From positions 61,885 to 125,884 of the forward strand of contig JAJFVE010000153.1 of NCBI GenBank assembly GCA_021371965.1: a stretch of DNA of 64,000 nucleotides, given 5' to 3'. The translations under genes were made by a program, and so were the position numbers. Shown here in pieces: positions 33,873 to 41,733 of the stretch; position 1 is the first letter of the stretch, and every line of letters starts with the position of its first letter. The notes beneath the pieces are model-generated. The model had not been told where the DNA came from. It searched no databases and saw nothing but the letters and a program-made list of their open reading frames with translations. The stretch is from Planctomycetaceae bacterium. GTDB taxonomy: Bacteria; Planctomycetota; Phycisphaerae; SM23-33.

Positions 33873-34910
33873 CTACTGGGCGGCCACCTGGTAGAGATGG
33901 TCGGCGTGGGCCAGCATCCATCGCACCTTCCGCTCGACCATCTGCAGGAAGGGGAAGCCCTCGAGATGGCCGATCAAGCCGGTCGTGCCGATAGGCAGGG
34001 CGGCCTCAGCGATGATCGATTCGCACATCAGGTGCGGCACGGCCTTGAGCTCGGCGACGGAGATGACGTTGACCGAATCGTAGCCGCGCATGAATCGTTT
34101 GAAGCGATTCTCGTCGAGATGGTCTGGCCACTCGTCGAGATTGTCGCCCTTGCGGATGATCGAGAACTGCAGGGCGCCATTGGCGAAGTCGATCACGCGC
34201 TGCTGCAGGCGCGCGGAGTCGTAGTCGATGACGGCCACCACGTTGTGGTCGCGAAAGAGCATGTTTCCGCGGTGCCAGTCGCCGTGGACGATCTGCTTGC
34301 CCCAGTCGTTGAGGCCCAACTCGTTGACCTTGGCGGCGCTGGTGTTGTAGACGCTCTCAAGGGTGTCGACGGTGGCCGTCAGCACCTCGACGCTGGGGCG
34401 CTTGTCGATGGGCAGCGCCCGCACGGTGTTGCGGATGGCCTGGCGGATGGCCGGAGCGTTGTGGTAGCTGCCCTGCGGGGGCGTGTAGTCGCTCTGAAAG
34501 TCGGCCAGCAGTTTGTGGTACAGCGCCAGCACGCGTCCGGCGTGGAACGTCGCATCGAGCGAGCCGTCATACGGTCCGCCCTCGATGTACTCGAACATCT
34601 CGTAGATTGTGCCGTTGCGCACGAACATCGAGTTGTTGTCGCCGCGCGTGCCGATCAGGTGCGGCAGCGGGAAACTCTGGGCCGCCAACCACAACTGGAT
34701 CTGGTGCGTGAAGGCGACCTTGGCCAAGTCGTCCTTGCCGCGGGCGCGGCGCTTGAAAAGGTACTTGCCCTTCTGGGCCTCGATGACGATCTTGGGACTG
34801 CGGCGCGATCCGCGCGGAAAGTCCTCGACCTTGGTGATCAGTCCCAGGTCAAAGTGACTCAGGCAGATCGCCAACTCGTCAACGGCAAAGGTTTCGCGTT
34901 CTCGTACCAT
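33873..34910 (-). CDS. Aminoglycoside phosphotransferase (APH)-fold kinase
   Basis: A 345-residue cytoplasmic protein with the APH/CotS/choline kinase fold. The catalytic loop IVHGDWHRGNMLF (about 208-220) has the Asp and Asn of the Brenner motif, and VVAVIDYDSA (about 224-233) is the metal-binding Asp region. The N-terminal lobe has KIVIEAQKGKYLFKRRA, which probably holds the ATP-binding Lys. The substrate is not evident; homologues phosphorylate small metabolites or spore-coat sugars. No Shine-Dalgarno is seen before the ATG at 34910, but a promoter lies so close that the message may have a leader of only about 12 bases. Confidence 0.75.
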   Translation of the reverse strand: MVRERETFAVDELAICLSHFDLGLITKVEDFPRGSRRSPKIVIEAQKGKYLFKRRARGKDDLAKVAFTHQIQLWLAAQSFPLPHLIGTRGDNNSMFVRNGTIYEMFEYIEGGPYDGSLDATFHAGRVLALYHKLLADFQSDYTPPQGSYHNAPAIRQAIRNTVRALPIDKRPSVEVLTATVDTLESVYNTSAAKVNELGLNDWGKQIVHGDWHRGNMLFRDHNVVAVIDYDSARLQQRVIDFANGALQFSIIRKGDNLDEWPDHLDENRFKRFMRGYDSVNVISVAELKAVPHLMCESIIAEAALPIGTTGLIGHLEGFPFLQMVERKVRWMLAHADHLYQVAAQ

Positions 34911-34928
34911 AGGATAATGTCTACTGTA

Positions 34929-34958
34929 CTTATATCGGAAACGTCAAAGGTAACGCAA
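34929..34958 (-). promoter_or_regulatory. Possible promoter of the APH-fold kinase gene
   Basis: On the minus strand TTGCGT (34958-34953), an 18-bp spacer, then TATAAG (34934-34929). The predicted start of transcription is only about 12 bases before the ATG. Confidence 0.35.
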
Positions 34959-34982
34959 GTGTGGCAAAAATAATGTAGTAGT

Positions 34983-35050
34983 CAGTAGCCGGTAGCCAGT
35001 AGCCCGTGAGACTCGGGCTTCTCTTCCCGGGTACTGGCTACCGGCTACTG
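34983..35050. repeat. Palindromic repeat with 19-bp perfect arms (CAGTAGCCGGTAGCCAGTA)
   Basis: The left arm (34983-35001) and right arm (35032-35050) are perfect 19-bp inverted copies, each itself made of tandem GTAGCC units. The loop is 30 bases. It lies between the divergent kinase and phosphoesterase genes. Confidence 0.8.
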
Positions 35051-35078
35051 GCTACCGATTACTGTATAATGGCAGGCG

Positions 35079-35948
35079 ATGCGAATCCTCATCACAGCCG
35101 ACCTTCACTACGATATCGCCCGCTCGCGCGGCGGGGCCGAAGACCTTGCACGCCGCGCCGTCGGTGCAGGCGGCGACGCGCTGGTCCTCGTCGGCGACAC
35201 CGCCGGCGTCGAACCGGCGCCCTGGCGAAAGTGCCTGGCCCTGTTCGAGGCCTTCGGCGGCCGCAAACTGCTCGTCCCGGGCAATCACTGCCTCTGGTGC
35301 CGCCACAACGAAACCTCGCTGCAGCGCTATCACGAACTCTTGCCGGACCTGGCGGCCGAGGCCGGATTCCTCGTTCTCGACCACAACCCGCAGGTCCTCG
35401 ACGATGTCGGGCTCGTCGGCTCGGTCGGCTGGTACGACTACTCGATGGCCGACCCCGCACTGGGAATTCCCGAGGCGTTCTACGAGGCCAAGCTCTCGCC
35501 CGGCGCGGCGGCCCACGTCGGGCAGGACGCGCTCATCGAGACCCACCGTGATGCTCTGACCAAGCGGCAGATGGAGATCCTCGCCCGCTGGATGGACGGC
35601 CACCACGTGCGCCTGGGCATGAGCGACAAGGAGTTCGTCGCTCGGCTTTCCGAGAAGCTCGAAAGCCAGCTCGATGCCCTGGTGCCGCAGGTGAAGCGCA
35701 TCGTGGCGTTCATGCACCACCTGCCCTTCGCCCAGCAGGTGCCGCCCGACCGCCCGGACCGCTTCGCCTTCGCGGCTGCGTACATGGGGGCGGCGAAGTT
35801 CGGCCAGGTGCTGCTGGCCTGCCGCAAGGTCACGCACGTGTACTGCGGACACTCGCACTGGCCCGACCGCAGAAAAATCGGGAGATTGACCGTCGTCAAC
35901 ATCGGCAGCACGTATGTAGAGAAGAAACTCGAAACCTTGGAGTTGTGA
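35079..35948 (+). CDS. Metallophosphoesterase (calcineurin-like)
   Basis: A 289-residue cytoplasmic enzyme with two-metal phosphoesterase motifs: TADLHYD (residue 6, DxH), LVGDTAG (near 38), PGNHCLW (near 67), FMHHLPF (near 211) and CGHSHWPD (near 252). It differs from the phosphoesterase at 16620 in length and motif context. The substrate is unknown. The TGA stop lies nine bases before the HtrA start, so the two are probably co-transcribed, followed by glycerate kinase. Confidence 0.8.
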   Translation: MRILITADLHYDIARSRGGAEDLARRAVGAGGDALVLVGDTAGVEPAPWRKCLALFEAFGGRKLLVPGNHCLWCRHNETSLQRYHELLPDLAAEAGFLVLDHNPQVLDDVGLVGSVGWYDYSMADPALGIPEAFYEAKLSPGAAAHVGQDALIETHRDALTKRQMEILARWMDGHHVRLGMSDKEFVARLSEKLESQLDALVPQVKRIVAFMHHLPFAQQVPPDRPDRFAFAAAYMGAAKFGQVLLACRKVTHVYCGHSHWPDRRKIGRLTVVNIGSTYVEKKLETLEL

Positions 35949-35957
35949 GGTTTGCTT

Positions 35958-37451
35958 ATGAACGCGAAGAAGGAAGCAGATCCTCGATCCTCGATCCCAG
36001 ATCCTCGGGCAAAGGTCCCGATGTTTCTGCCTGGGATCGAGGATCTGGGATCCAGGATCGCTGTTTGCCTCCTCGTCATCTGCGCTGTCGGCGTCGCACC
36101 CGCATGGGGCGCCCCCCCGCAAAGCCAGCGCGAGACGCCGGTGGTGAAGGCCTACCGCGCCGCGGGCCCGGCCGTGGTGAATATCTCCACGACGCAGCTC
36201 GTCCGCACGCGGATGGGCATGCTCGGCGGGGACATCTTCGACGACATATTCCCCAGCCCGCTGACGCGCCAGGTGCCGGTGCAGAGCCTGGGCAGCGGCG
36301 TGCTGATCCACCCCGACGGCTACGTCGTCACCAACGCCCACGTGGTGCAGCGGGCGCAGGAGATCACCGTCACCCTCAGCGACGATCGCAAGTTCGCCGC
36401 CACTGTCCTGAGCACCGAGCCCCGCCACGACCTGGCCGTGCTCAAGATCGACCCAAAGGGCAAGCCCCTGCCCTTCCTGCCGCTGGGTCGCAGCGACGAC
36501 CTGATGGTCGGCGAGACCGTCATCGCCGTGGGCAACTCGGTGGGCCTGTCCAACACGCTAACCACCGGCGTCATCAGCGCCACCAACCGCACGCTTTCCT
36601 TTAAGGAAGGCGTCGAGTACGCCGGGCTCATCCAGACCGACGCGCCGATCAATCCCGGCAACAGCGGCGGGCCGCTGCTCAACATCGCCGGCGAGCTGAT
36701 CGGCATCAACACGGCCATCCGCGCCGACGCTCAGAACATCGGCTTTGCCATCGCCATCGATTCGTTGCACGCCGAGCTGCCGCGCCTGCTGGACTTCGAG
36801 CGCATCAACCGCGTCGTGCTCGGCGCGACCGTCGCGCCACGGCGCATCGAAGGCCGCGACACGCTCGTCGTCACCGACGTGCGAACCGGCACGCCCGCCG
36901 AGGGTAAGCTCAAGAGCGGCGACTGGATCATGGCCGTCAACGGCAAGGCTGCCACGCAGATGCCCCAGTACGCCTGCGCGATGCTCCAGGCTGCCAAAGA
37001 TGAAACCGTCACCTTCAAGCTCGTCCGCGCCGGCAAAGACGCTGCCGCGGCCGTCAAGCTCCAGGCCAAGCCCCGACCCGACGGGGCGGCCCTGGCGGCG
37101 AAACTCATGGGCGTGACGCTTTCGCCCATCGACGAGGCGCTGGCCCGCCGCATGCGACTGGCGTTGACCAGCGGCCTGGTCGTGACGGAAGTCGAGGCCG
37201 CCAGCCCCGCAGCGGAACTCGGGCTGCGCGCGGGCGACGTGCTCTTTCAGGCCGGGCAGCTTTACGTCAAAGACCTGGACACGCTGGGCATGATCCTGGA
37301 AGACGCCGCCCCCGGCGACGCGCTGCGGATCGGGATCGTCCGCGGCAACATGCGGGCCTGGGCCACCCTCCGCGTCCGGGCCGCCCCGACTGGGCCACAG
37401 AAGAAGACGCCCAAGCCCCCCGCGGCTCAATCAGGCGAAACCGACATATGA
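35958..37451 (+). CDS. HtrA/DegP-type serine protease with two PDZ domains
   Basis: A 497-residue periplasmic protease/chaperone that degrades damaged envelope proteins. The trypsin-like domain has its triad visible: TNAHVV (His128), RHDLAVLKID (Asp158) and PGNSGGPL (Ser236). Two PDZ domains follow (about 275-365 and 375-475). A signal h-region is at about 34-50. The n-region before it (residues 8-33) is encoded by a GATCC-type palindromic repeat and is unusually long and acidic for a signal peptide. ATG 35958 has GAGG seven bases upstream. The stop overlaps the start of the glycerate kinase gene by four bases. Confidence 0.9.
   Translation: MNAKKEADPRSSIPDPRAKVPMFLPGIEDLGSRIAVCLLVICAVGVAPAWGAPPQSQRETPVVKAYRAAGPAVVNISTTQLVRTRMGMLGGDIFDDIFPSPLTRQVPVQSLGSGVLIHPDGYVVTNAHVVQRAQEITVTLSDDRKFAATVLSTEPRHDLAVLKIDPKGKPLPFLPLGRSDDLMVGETVIAVGNSVGLSNTLTTGVISATNRTLSFKEGVEYAGLIQTDAPINPGNSGGPLLNIAGELIGINTAIRADAQNIGFAIAIDSLHAELPRLLDFERINRVVLGATVAPRRIEGRDTLVVTDVRTGTPAEGKLKSGDWIMAVNGKAATQMPQYACAMLQAAKDETVTFKLVRAGKDAAAAVKLQAKPRPDGAALAAKLMGVTLSPIDEALARRMRLALTSGLVVTEVEAASPAAELGLRAGDVLFQAGQLYVKDLDTLGMILEDAAPGDALRIGIVRGNMRAWATLRVRAAPTGPQKKTPKPPAAQSGETDI
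35979..36059. repeat. GATCC-type palindromic repeat, copy 2, inside the htrA 5' end
   Basis: The left arm GATCCTCGATCCCAG (35986-36000) and right arm (36031-36045) form a perfect 15-bp inverted pair; further GATCC units extend both sides. The repeat is read in frame as residues 8-34 of the protease. Confidence 0.75.
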
Positions 37452-38662
37452 AAGTTATCATCGCGCCGGACAAGTTCAAAGAATGCCTTTCTGCCGCCGC
37501 GGCGGCCGCCGCCATGGCCGAGGGCGTGCTGGAAGTCTGCCCTGACGCCGTCATCGATATCTGCCCCGTCGCCGACGGCGGCGAGGGCACCATCGACGCC
37601 GTGCTCGCCGCGGCAGGCGGGCAACTGCTTACTGCCGATGTGTTCGACCCGCTGGGCTCGCCCATGCGCGCCCGTTTCGCCTTGATCGGCACTGACACCG
37701 ACGCCGCCCTACCCGGCCGCCTCGGTCTCACAGCCGCACTCGCCCGCGCGCATGGGCAGAGCGAGGCGCCCGCCGGCGGTAGCGTGGCCGTGATCGAAAT
37801 GTCCGCCGCTTCCGGCCTGGCGCTGGTGCCGCAGGACCGCCGCGATCCGATGCGCACCAGCACGTTCGGCACCGGGCAGCTCATCGCGGCCGCACTCGAC
37901 GCCGGGGCACATCGCATCATCGTGGGCCTGGGCGGCTCGGCCACCGTCGACGGCGGCTGCGGCGCCGCCCAAGCCCTGGGCGTGCGGTTCATCCTGCGCG
38001 GCGGCAGGGAGGCGGTCTATCCGTTGGCCGGTGGCGACCTGCTCGAGATCGAAGACTTCGACTTGGCCCCGCGCGACGCCCGCCTGGGCGGCGCCACCCT
38101 CTGCGCCGCCTGCGACGTCGCCAGCGCCTTGCTGGGCCCGCAAGGCGCCGCGGTCATCTTCGGCCCCCAGAAAGGCGCCACCTCTGAATGCGTCGCCAAA
38201 CTCGACGCGGGCCTGGCGCACCTGGCAGCCCTCATCCGCCGCAAGCTCGACATCGACATCGCCGACCGCCCCGGCGCCGGCGCCGCCGGCGGACTGGGCG
38301 CGGGCCTGGCCGCCTTCACCGGCGCGACGCTGCAGGACGGCCTGACGCTCGTCGCTGAAGCCATCGGCCTGCCCCGCCGCCTCGCCGGCGCCGATCTGTG
38401 CCTGACCGGCGAAGGCCGTCTCGATTCCCAGAGCCTCGCCGGCAAAGCCACCATCGGCGTCGCGCGCCTGGCGATGCGGGCCGAAGTCCCCGCCATCTGC
38501 ATCCCCGGCCAAGCCGACCTCGACAGCCCCGTCCGAGAACACTTCGCCGCCGTCTACCCCCTGGCCGCCGAAGGCATCACCCCCACCGCCGCAAAAGTAA
38601 GCGCCCGAGACCTCCTGCGCCGCAGAGCGGCACAGGCAGTGAGTCAGATTCGCAAGAGCTGA
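37448..38662 (+). CDS. Glycerate kinase, type I (GarK/GlxK family)
   Basis: A 404-residue cytoplasmic kinase that phosphorylates glycerate, feeding sugar-acid or glyoxylate carbon into glycolysis. The N-terminus MKVIIAPDKFKECLSAAAAA and CPVADGGEGT (about 39-48) are hallmark segments. GLGGSATVDGGCGAAQALG (about 160-178) and DLCLTGEGRLDSQSLAGKAT (about 317-336) are the other conserved stretches of the family. Length fits the family. The ATG overlaps the HtrA stop in an ATGA. A small palindrome follows the gene. Confidence 0.9.
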   Translation: MKVIIAPDKFKECLSAAAAAAAMAEGVLEVCPDAVIDICPVADGGEGTIDAVLAAAGGQLLTADVFDPLGSPMRARFALIGTDTDAALPGRLGLTAALARAHGQSEAPAGGSVAVIEMSAASGLALVPQDRRDPMRTSTFGTGQLIAAALDAGAHRIIVGLGGSATVDGGCGAAQALGVRFILRGGREAVYPLAGGDLLEIEDFDLAPRDARLGGATLCAACDVASALLGPQGAAVIFGPQKGATSECVAKLDAGLAHLAALIRRKLDIDIADRPGAGAAGGLGAGLAAFTGATLQDGLTLVAEAIGLPRRLAGADLCLTGEGRLDSQSLAGKATIGVARLAMRAEVPAICIPGQADLDSPVREHFAAVYPLAAEGITPTAAKVSARDLLRRRAAQAVSQIRKS

Positions 38663-38674
38663 TTGCATTGCCCG

Positions 38675-38705
38675 TGCAAATTGAAAGGCGGCCTTTTAAT
38701 TTGCA
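38675..38705. repeat. AT-rich hairpin between glycerate kinase and GH28 genes
   Basis: A 14-bp stem, TGCAAATTGAAAGG against CCTTTTAATTTGCA with one mismatch, and a 3-base loop. It starts 12 bases after the glycerate kinase stop and ends 16 bases before the GH28 start. It could be a weak terminator or an operator-like site; there is no T-tract. Confidence 0.5.
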
Positions 38706-38721
38706 TGGTACAGTTTTGCCC

Positions 38722-40035
38722 ATGGCTGACATGATCGACATCCGGGCTTTCGGGGCGGTGGGCGATGGGGCTACTCTCAATACGCAGGCCGTCCAGGCGG
38801 CGATTGATGAGTGCAGCCGCACTAGCGCGCCGGGCGTGCTCGTGGCGGGCGGGCGGTTTGTTATCGGGACGATCTTTCTTAAAGATGATGTCACGTTGCA
38901 CATCGCCGGAGGGGCGGTGCTAGCCGGCAGCACGGACATCGCCGACTACGCGCCTGACGTGCACAAGAACATGTATCGCGACGAGCCGCACATGGACCGC
39001 TGCCTGATCTTCGCGCGCGGGGCGCGGCGGATCGCCATCGAAGGCAAGGGAACCATCGACGGGCGCGGCGGGCACGAGACCTTCAGGCACAGCGGCCAGA
39101 CGCCGTTCCATCGGCCCATGATGATCCGTTTTCTGGAGTGCTCCTGCATCCGCATGCACGACATCACGCTGCGCGACCCGGCGGCGTGGACTTCGGCGTG
39201 GCTGTACTGCGACGACATCGCCGTCGATGGCGTGACGATCTCCAGCCGCGCCAACGGCAACGGCGATGGGCTCGACTTCGACGGCTGCACGGGTGTCCGC
39301 GTGAGTAACTGCTCATTCGACACCAGCGACGACTCGATCTGCCTGCAGGCATCGCGACCGGACCGGCCCTGCCGCGACGTGACGGTCAGCAACTGCGTCT
39401 TCTGCAGCCACTGGGCGGGCATGCGCATCGGGCTGCTGTCGCGCGGCGACATCCGCAATGTGGCCGTGACCAACTGCGTCTTTCGCGACATCAACGACAG
39501 CGGCCTCAAGATCCAGCTCTGCGAGGGCGGCGTGATGGAGAACATGGCGTTCTCGAACCTGGTGATGGAGAACGTCCCGCGGCCGATCTTCATGACCTTC
39601 GGCCAGCAGCGCGCCTGCGTCGACGCCCCGCCGGGAGTGGCGCCGATGCAGCGGATGGGCAACATGACCTTCAGCAACATCGTGGCCGATTCGTCCATGT
39701 GCGGCAAAGACTCGGCGATCATCCTGGTAGGCCTGCCCGGCCATTGCATCGAGAACATCGCGCTGTCTGACATATCGCTGACCACCGCCGGGGGCGCGGC
39801 CGCGGGTGAGATCGACCCCGCGCCCCTGCCGGACCTGACGCTCGAGCAGATCGGCCGCTGGTGGCCCGAGTACTTCTGCTTCAAGCGCACCGTCCCGGCG
39901 TGCGGGCTCTACGCCGCGCACCTTCGCGGCCTGACGCTGCGAAACGTGCAGCTTCGCACGGCCGCCCCCGACGCGCGCCCGACCGTCTTCTGTCACGATG
40001 TGCCGCAAGCGGACCTGGGCGAGCTGAAGCAGTAG
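38722..40035 (+). CDS. Glycoside hydrolase family 28 (polygalacturonase-like) protein
   Basis: A 437-residue right-handed beta-helix enzyme. The start has the pectate-lyase-like IDIRAFGAVGDGATLNTQAVQAAID signature (about 5-30). The GH28 active site is visible: GDGLDFDGC (about 178) and TSDDSICLQA (about 196, with the paired catalytic Asp residues), and further on RIGLLSRGDI where the family has a basic residue. It hydrolyses alpha-galacturonide or related linkages. No signal peptide is seen, so it may act on imported oligosaccharides. The TAG stop lies at the edge of a palindromic repeat. Confidence 0.8.
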   Translation: MADMIDIRAFGAVGDGATLNTQAVQAAIDECSRTSAPGVLVAGGRFVIGTIFLKDDVTLHIAGGAVLAGSTDIADYAPDVHKNMYRDEPHMDRCLIFARGARRIAIEGKGTIDGRGGHETFRHSGQTPFHRPMMIRFLECSCIRMHDITLRDPAAWTSAWLYCDDIAVDGVTISSRANGNGDGLDFDGCTGVRVSNCSFDTSDDSICLQASRPDRPCRDVTVSNCVFCSHWAGMRIGLLSRGDIRNVAVTNCVFRDINDSGLKIQLCEGGVMENMAFSNLVMENVPRPIFMTFGQQRACVDAPPGVAPMQRMGNMTFSNIVADSSMCGKDSAIILVGLPGHCIENIALSDISLTTAGGAAAGEIDPAPLPDLTLEQIGRWWPEYFCFKRTVPACGLYAAHLRGLTLRNVQLRTAAPDARPTVFCHDVPQADLGELKQ

Positions 40036-40116
40036 CATGGGCATCTTGCCCATGAGTAGCACGGGCGTCCCGCCCGTGCAGGATGATCTTCGCCACGGGC
40101 GAGACGCCCGTGCTAC
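40032..40116. repeat. Dispersed GGGCG-type palindrome array, copy E, holding two stop codons
   Basis: Three hairpin units lie between GTAGCA (left) and TGCTAC (right): ATGGGCATCTTGCCCAT, CACGGGCGTCCCGCCCGTG and CACGGGCGAGACGCCCGTG. The left edge contains the TAG of the GH28 gene, and the right edge contains the TAG of the convergent NYN gene. Confidence 0.8.
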
Positions 40117-40589
40117 TCTTCGTCATCGTCCAGCCCGAACTCTTTGAGCCAGGCGCGGGTCTGGGCCTGCGTTAAGCCTTTGGTCTTCTCTTGCGGCTCG
40201 TCCTCTTCGGCGGCCGCGGGCGTGCCCGAGTGCACCAGCGCAGCGGCGAAGTCTTCGCTGGTAATCACGATGCACCGCCGATGGTGGGCGGCCGCACGGA
40301 TTTCGTGATCAGTGCTGACGACGGTCAGGCGGCGCGGGGCGCTGTCGAGGGCGATGGCCTTGATGATCATCGCGTCGGCCGGACCAGCCGGGCAGAAGGT
40401 CGACTGCACGCCGGCGGCGTCGATCTGCTGCGCCACGTGCAGCGGCGGCCGAGCGCCGTCGAACACCACGTGTACGCGATCCTTCAGCGCCAGCGGCGCC
40501 AGGAGTTTGGCCAGTCCCTCGCGCCCCACCAGCACCCCGGCCGAGGCCAGCGCGTGCATCAGGTTGTTTGCGTCAATCAAGAACGGCAT
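40113..40589 (-). CDS. NYN domain protein (YacP-like ribonuclease)
   Basis: A 158-residue protein with the NYN/PIN-like fold found in YacP/Rae1 endoribonucleases. The N-terminal FLIDANNLMHAL has the first acidic residue, VHVVFDGARPP has the second, and ADAMIIKAI and TVVSTDHEIRAAA complete the acidic metal-binding site. It probably cleaves RNA in the cytoplasm. The C-terminal tail is acidic and helical (ARAWLKEFGLDDDEE-like). There is no clear ribosome binding site before the ATG at 40589. It is convergent with the GH28 gene and shares the repeat that provides both stops. Confidence 0.7.
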   Translation of the reverse strand: MPFLIDANNLMHALASAGVLVGREGLAKLLAPLALKDRVHVVFDGARPPLHVAQQIDAAGVQSTFCPAGPADAMIIKAIALDSAPRRLTVVSTDHEIRAAAHHRRCIVITSEDFAAALVHSGTPAAAEEDEPQEKTKGLTQAQTRAWLKEFGLDDDEE

Positions 40590-40710
40590 GGGGATTTCAC
40601 CGCAGAGATCTTGGCGCAGCCTATCGCCGCCCCAGTCGTTATGCAGGTTCGCCCGCCGTCGTCACGATGAGACTCAGGCCCCAGGCCGGCCTCCCGATCC
40701 GCAATCACAT

Positions 40711-41577
40711 TCAGTTTCCCGCCCTGACGTCACCATAGGGGTACGCCGGCAAGGGCCGGAACTCTGTGCGGGCGCTCGGGCGGGTCACGCGGTAGCCTTT
40801 GGTCGGCAGCGAGGCCACGGCCGCCTTCCGGTGCGAGAGGAAGAAGCCCATCGCCACTTCCGGGTGCCGCTCGTGGCCGACGCCTTCGATGACCCTCGAC
40901 GCCACGTGGAAACCAGACTCGCGCAGGTACCGCACGGCGTTTTCGGACTGGCCGATGATCGGGCCCGGATCGACGCTGCCCCAGTACACCAACACCGGGT
41001 TGTTGCGGGCCTGGATGGGATAGCGCCCGCTGATGTTGTGCTCGCTGAAATTGCAGTTGCGCGCGGCGATGACGGTGAAGACGTCCGGATGGCGCAGGCC
41101 TACGAAGTACATTGGGAACCCGCCGCCGGAAAAGCCAGTGATCATCACGTTGGCGCGGTCGATGTTGTACTGGTACGCCACCTCCGAAACGATGGCCATG
41201 ATGCGCTTCTCGGCCTCGATCATCGCGTGGACCGGGCCGTCGCCCAGGATCCCGTCGGTGCCCGGAAGTTCCGGGGCGATCACGATGCAGTTATTCTCGT
41301 CGGCCAGCGCCTTCCACTCGCGGATGTGCATGTTGGCGGTGTCGAAGGGGATCGTCCCGTGGCAGGTGACGATCAGCGGCGAGGGCTTCCAGTCGCGATA
41401 GCCCTGCGGAACGTAGATCCAGTAGTTCGCCCCCGTAGCTGGCTCGCTCTCCAGCACATGCGGGAAGTCCACGTCCGGCTGGGGCACAGCGCAGCCGCCC
41501 AGCCAGGGCGAAGCGGCAGCCAAAGCCGCCACCAGCACAAAAGCCACCCGCGCGTCAGCGATCGATGATCGTCTCAT
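40711..41577 (-). CDS. Lipoprotein esterase (PHB depolymerase/feruloyl esterase-like alpha/beta hydrolase)
   Basis: A 288-residue envelope enzyme. The signal peptide ends in the lipobox LGGC (Cys near residue 29). The alpha/beta-hydrolase core has an oxyanion segment LIVTCHGTIPFD, the nucleophile elbow TGFSGGGFPMYF (Ser near residue 142), an Asp in the SVDPGPIIG segment and a late catalytic His in GVGHERHPE. It probably removes acyl groups from plant or microbial polysaccharides. I chose the ATG at 41577; the frame is also open to a TTG at 41598. It sits near the sugar ABC importer and GH28 gene. Confidence 0.7.
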   Translation of the reverse strand: MRRSSIADARVAFVLVAALAAASPWLGGCAVPQPDVDFPHVLESEPATGANYWIYVPQGYRDWKPSPLIVTCHGTIPFDTANMHIREWKALADENNCIVIAPELPGTDGILGDGPVHAMIEAEKRIMAIVSEVAYQYNIDRANVMITGFSGGGFPMYFVGLRHPDVFTVIAARNCNFSEHNISGRYPIQARNNPVLVYWGSVDPGPIIGQSENAVRYLRESGFHVASRVIEGVGHERHPEVAMGFFLSHRKAAVASLPTKGYRVTRPSARTEFRPLPAYPYGDVRAGN

Positions 41578-41646
41578 AGTCGTAAGTATATCGGCCAATG
41601 TCGCTCAAAACCGCAGAGTTTGCGGCGCCATCCATGCGGCCTCTTC

Positions 41647-41697
41647 GTGGCACGGGCTTCTCGCCCATGCCTGCATGGCCGAGACGGCCATGCCACA
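41647..41697. repeat. Dispersed GGGCG-type double palindrome, copy F
   Basis: Outer ends GTGGCA and TGCCAC are inverted copies. The inner units are CACGGGCTTCTCGCCCATG and GCATGGCCGAGACGGCCATGC-like. It lies in the 156-bp gap between the esterase gene start and the ABC permease stop. Confidence 0.7.
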
Positions 41698-41733
41698 AAT
41701 GCGGCGTGAATCCATTCCCCAGTGGCGTCCAGT

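Noticed and set aside
33855..34973. 372-codon plus-strand open frame
   Set aside because: Antisense to the APH-fold kinase, whose HGDWHRGN and IDYDSA motifs are decisive for the minus strand.
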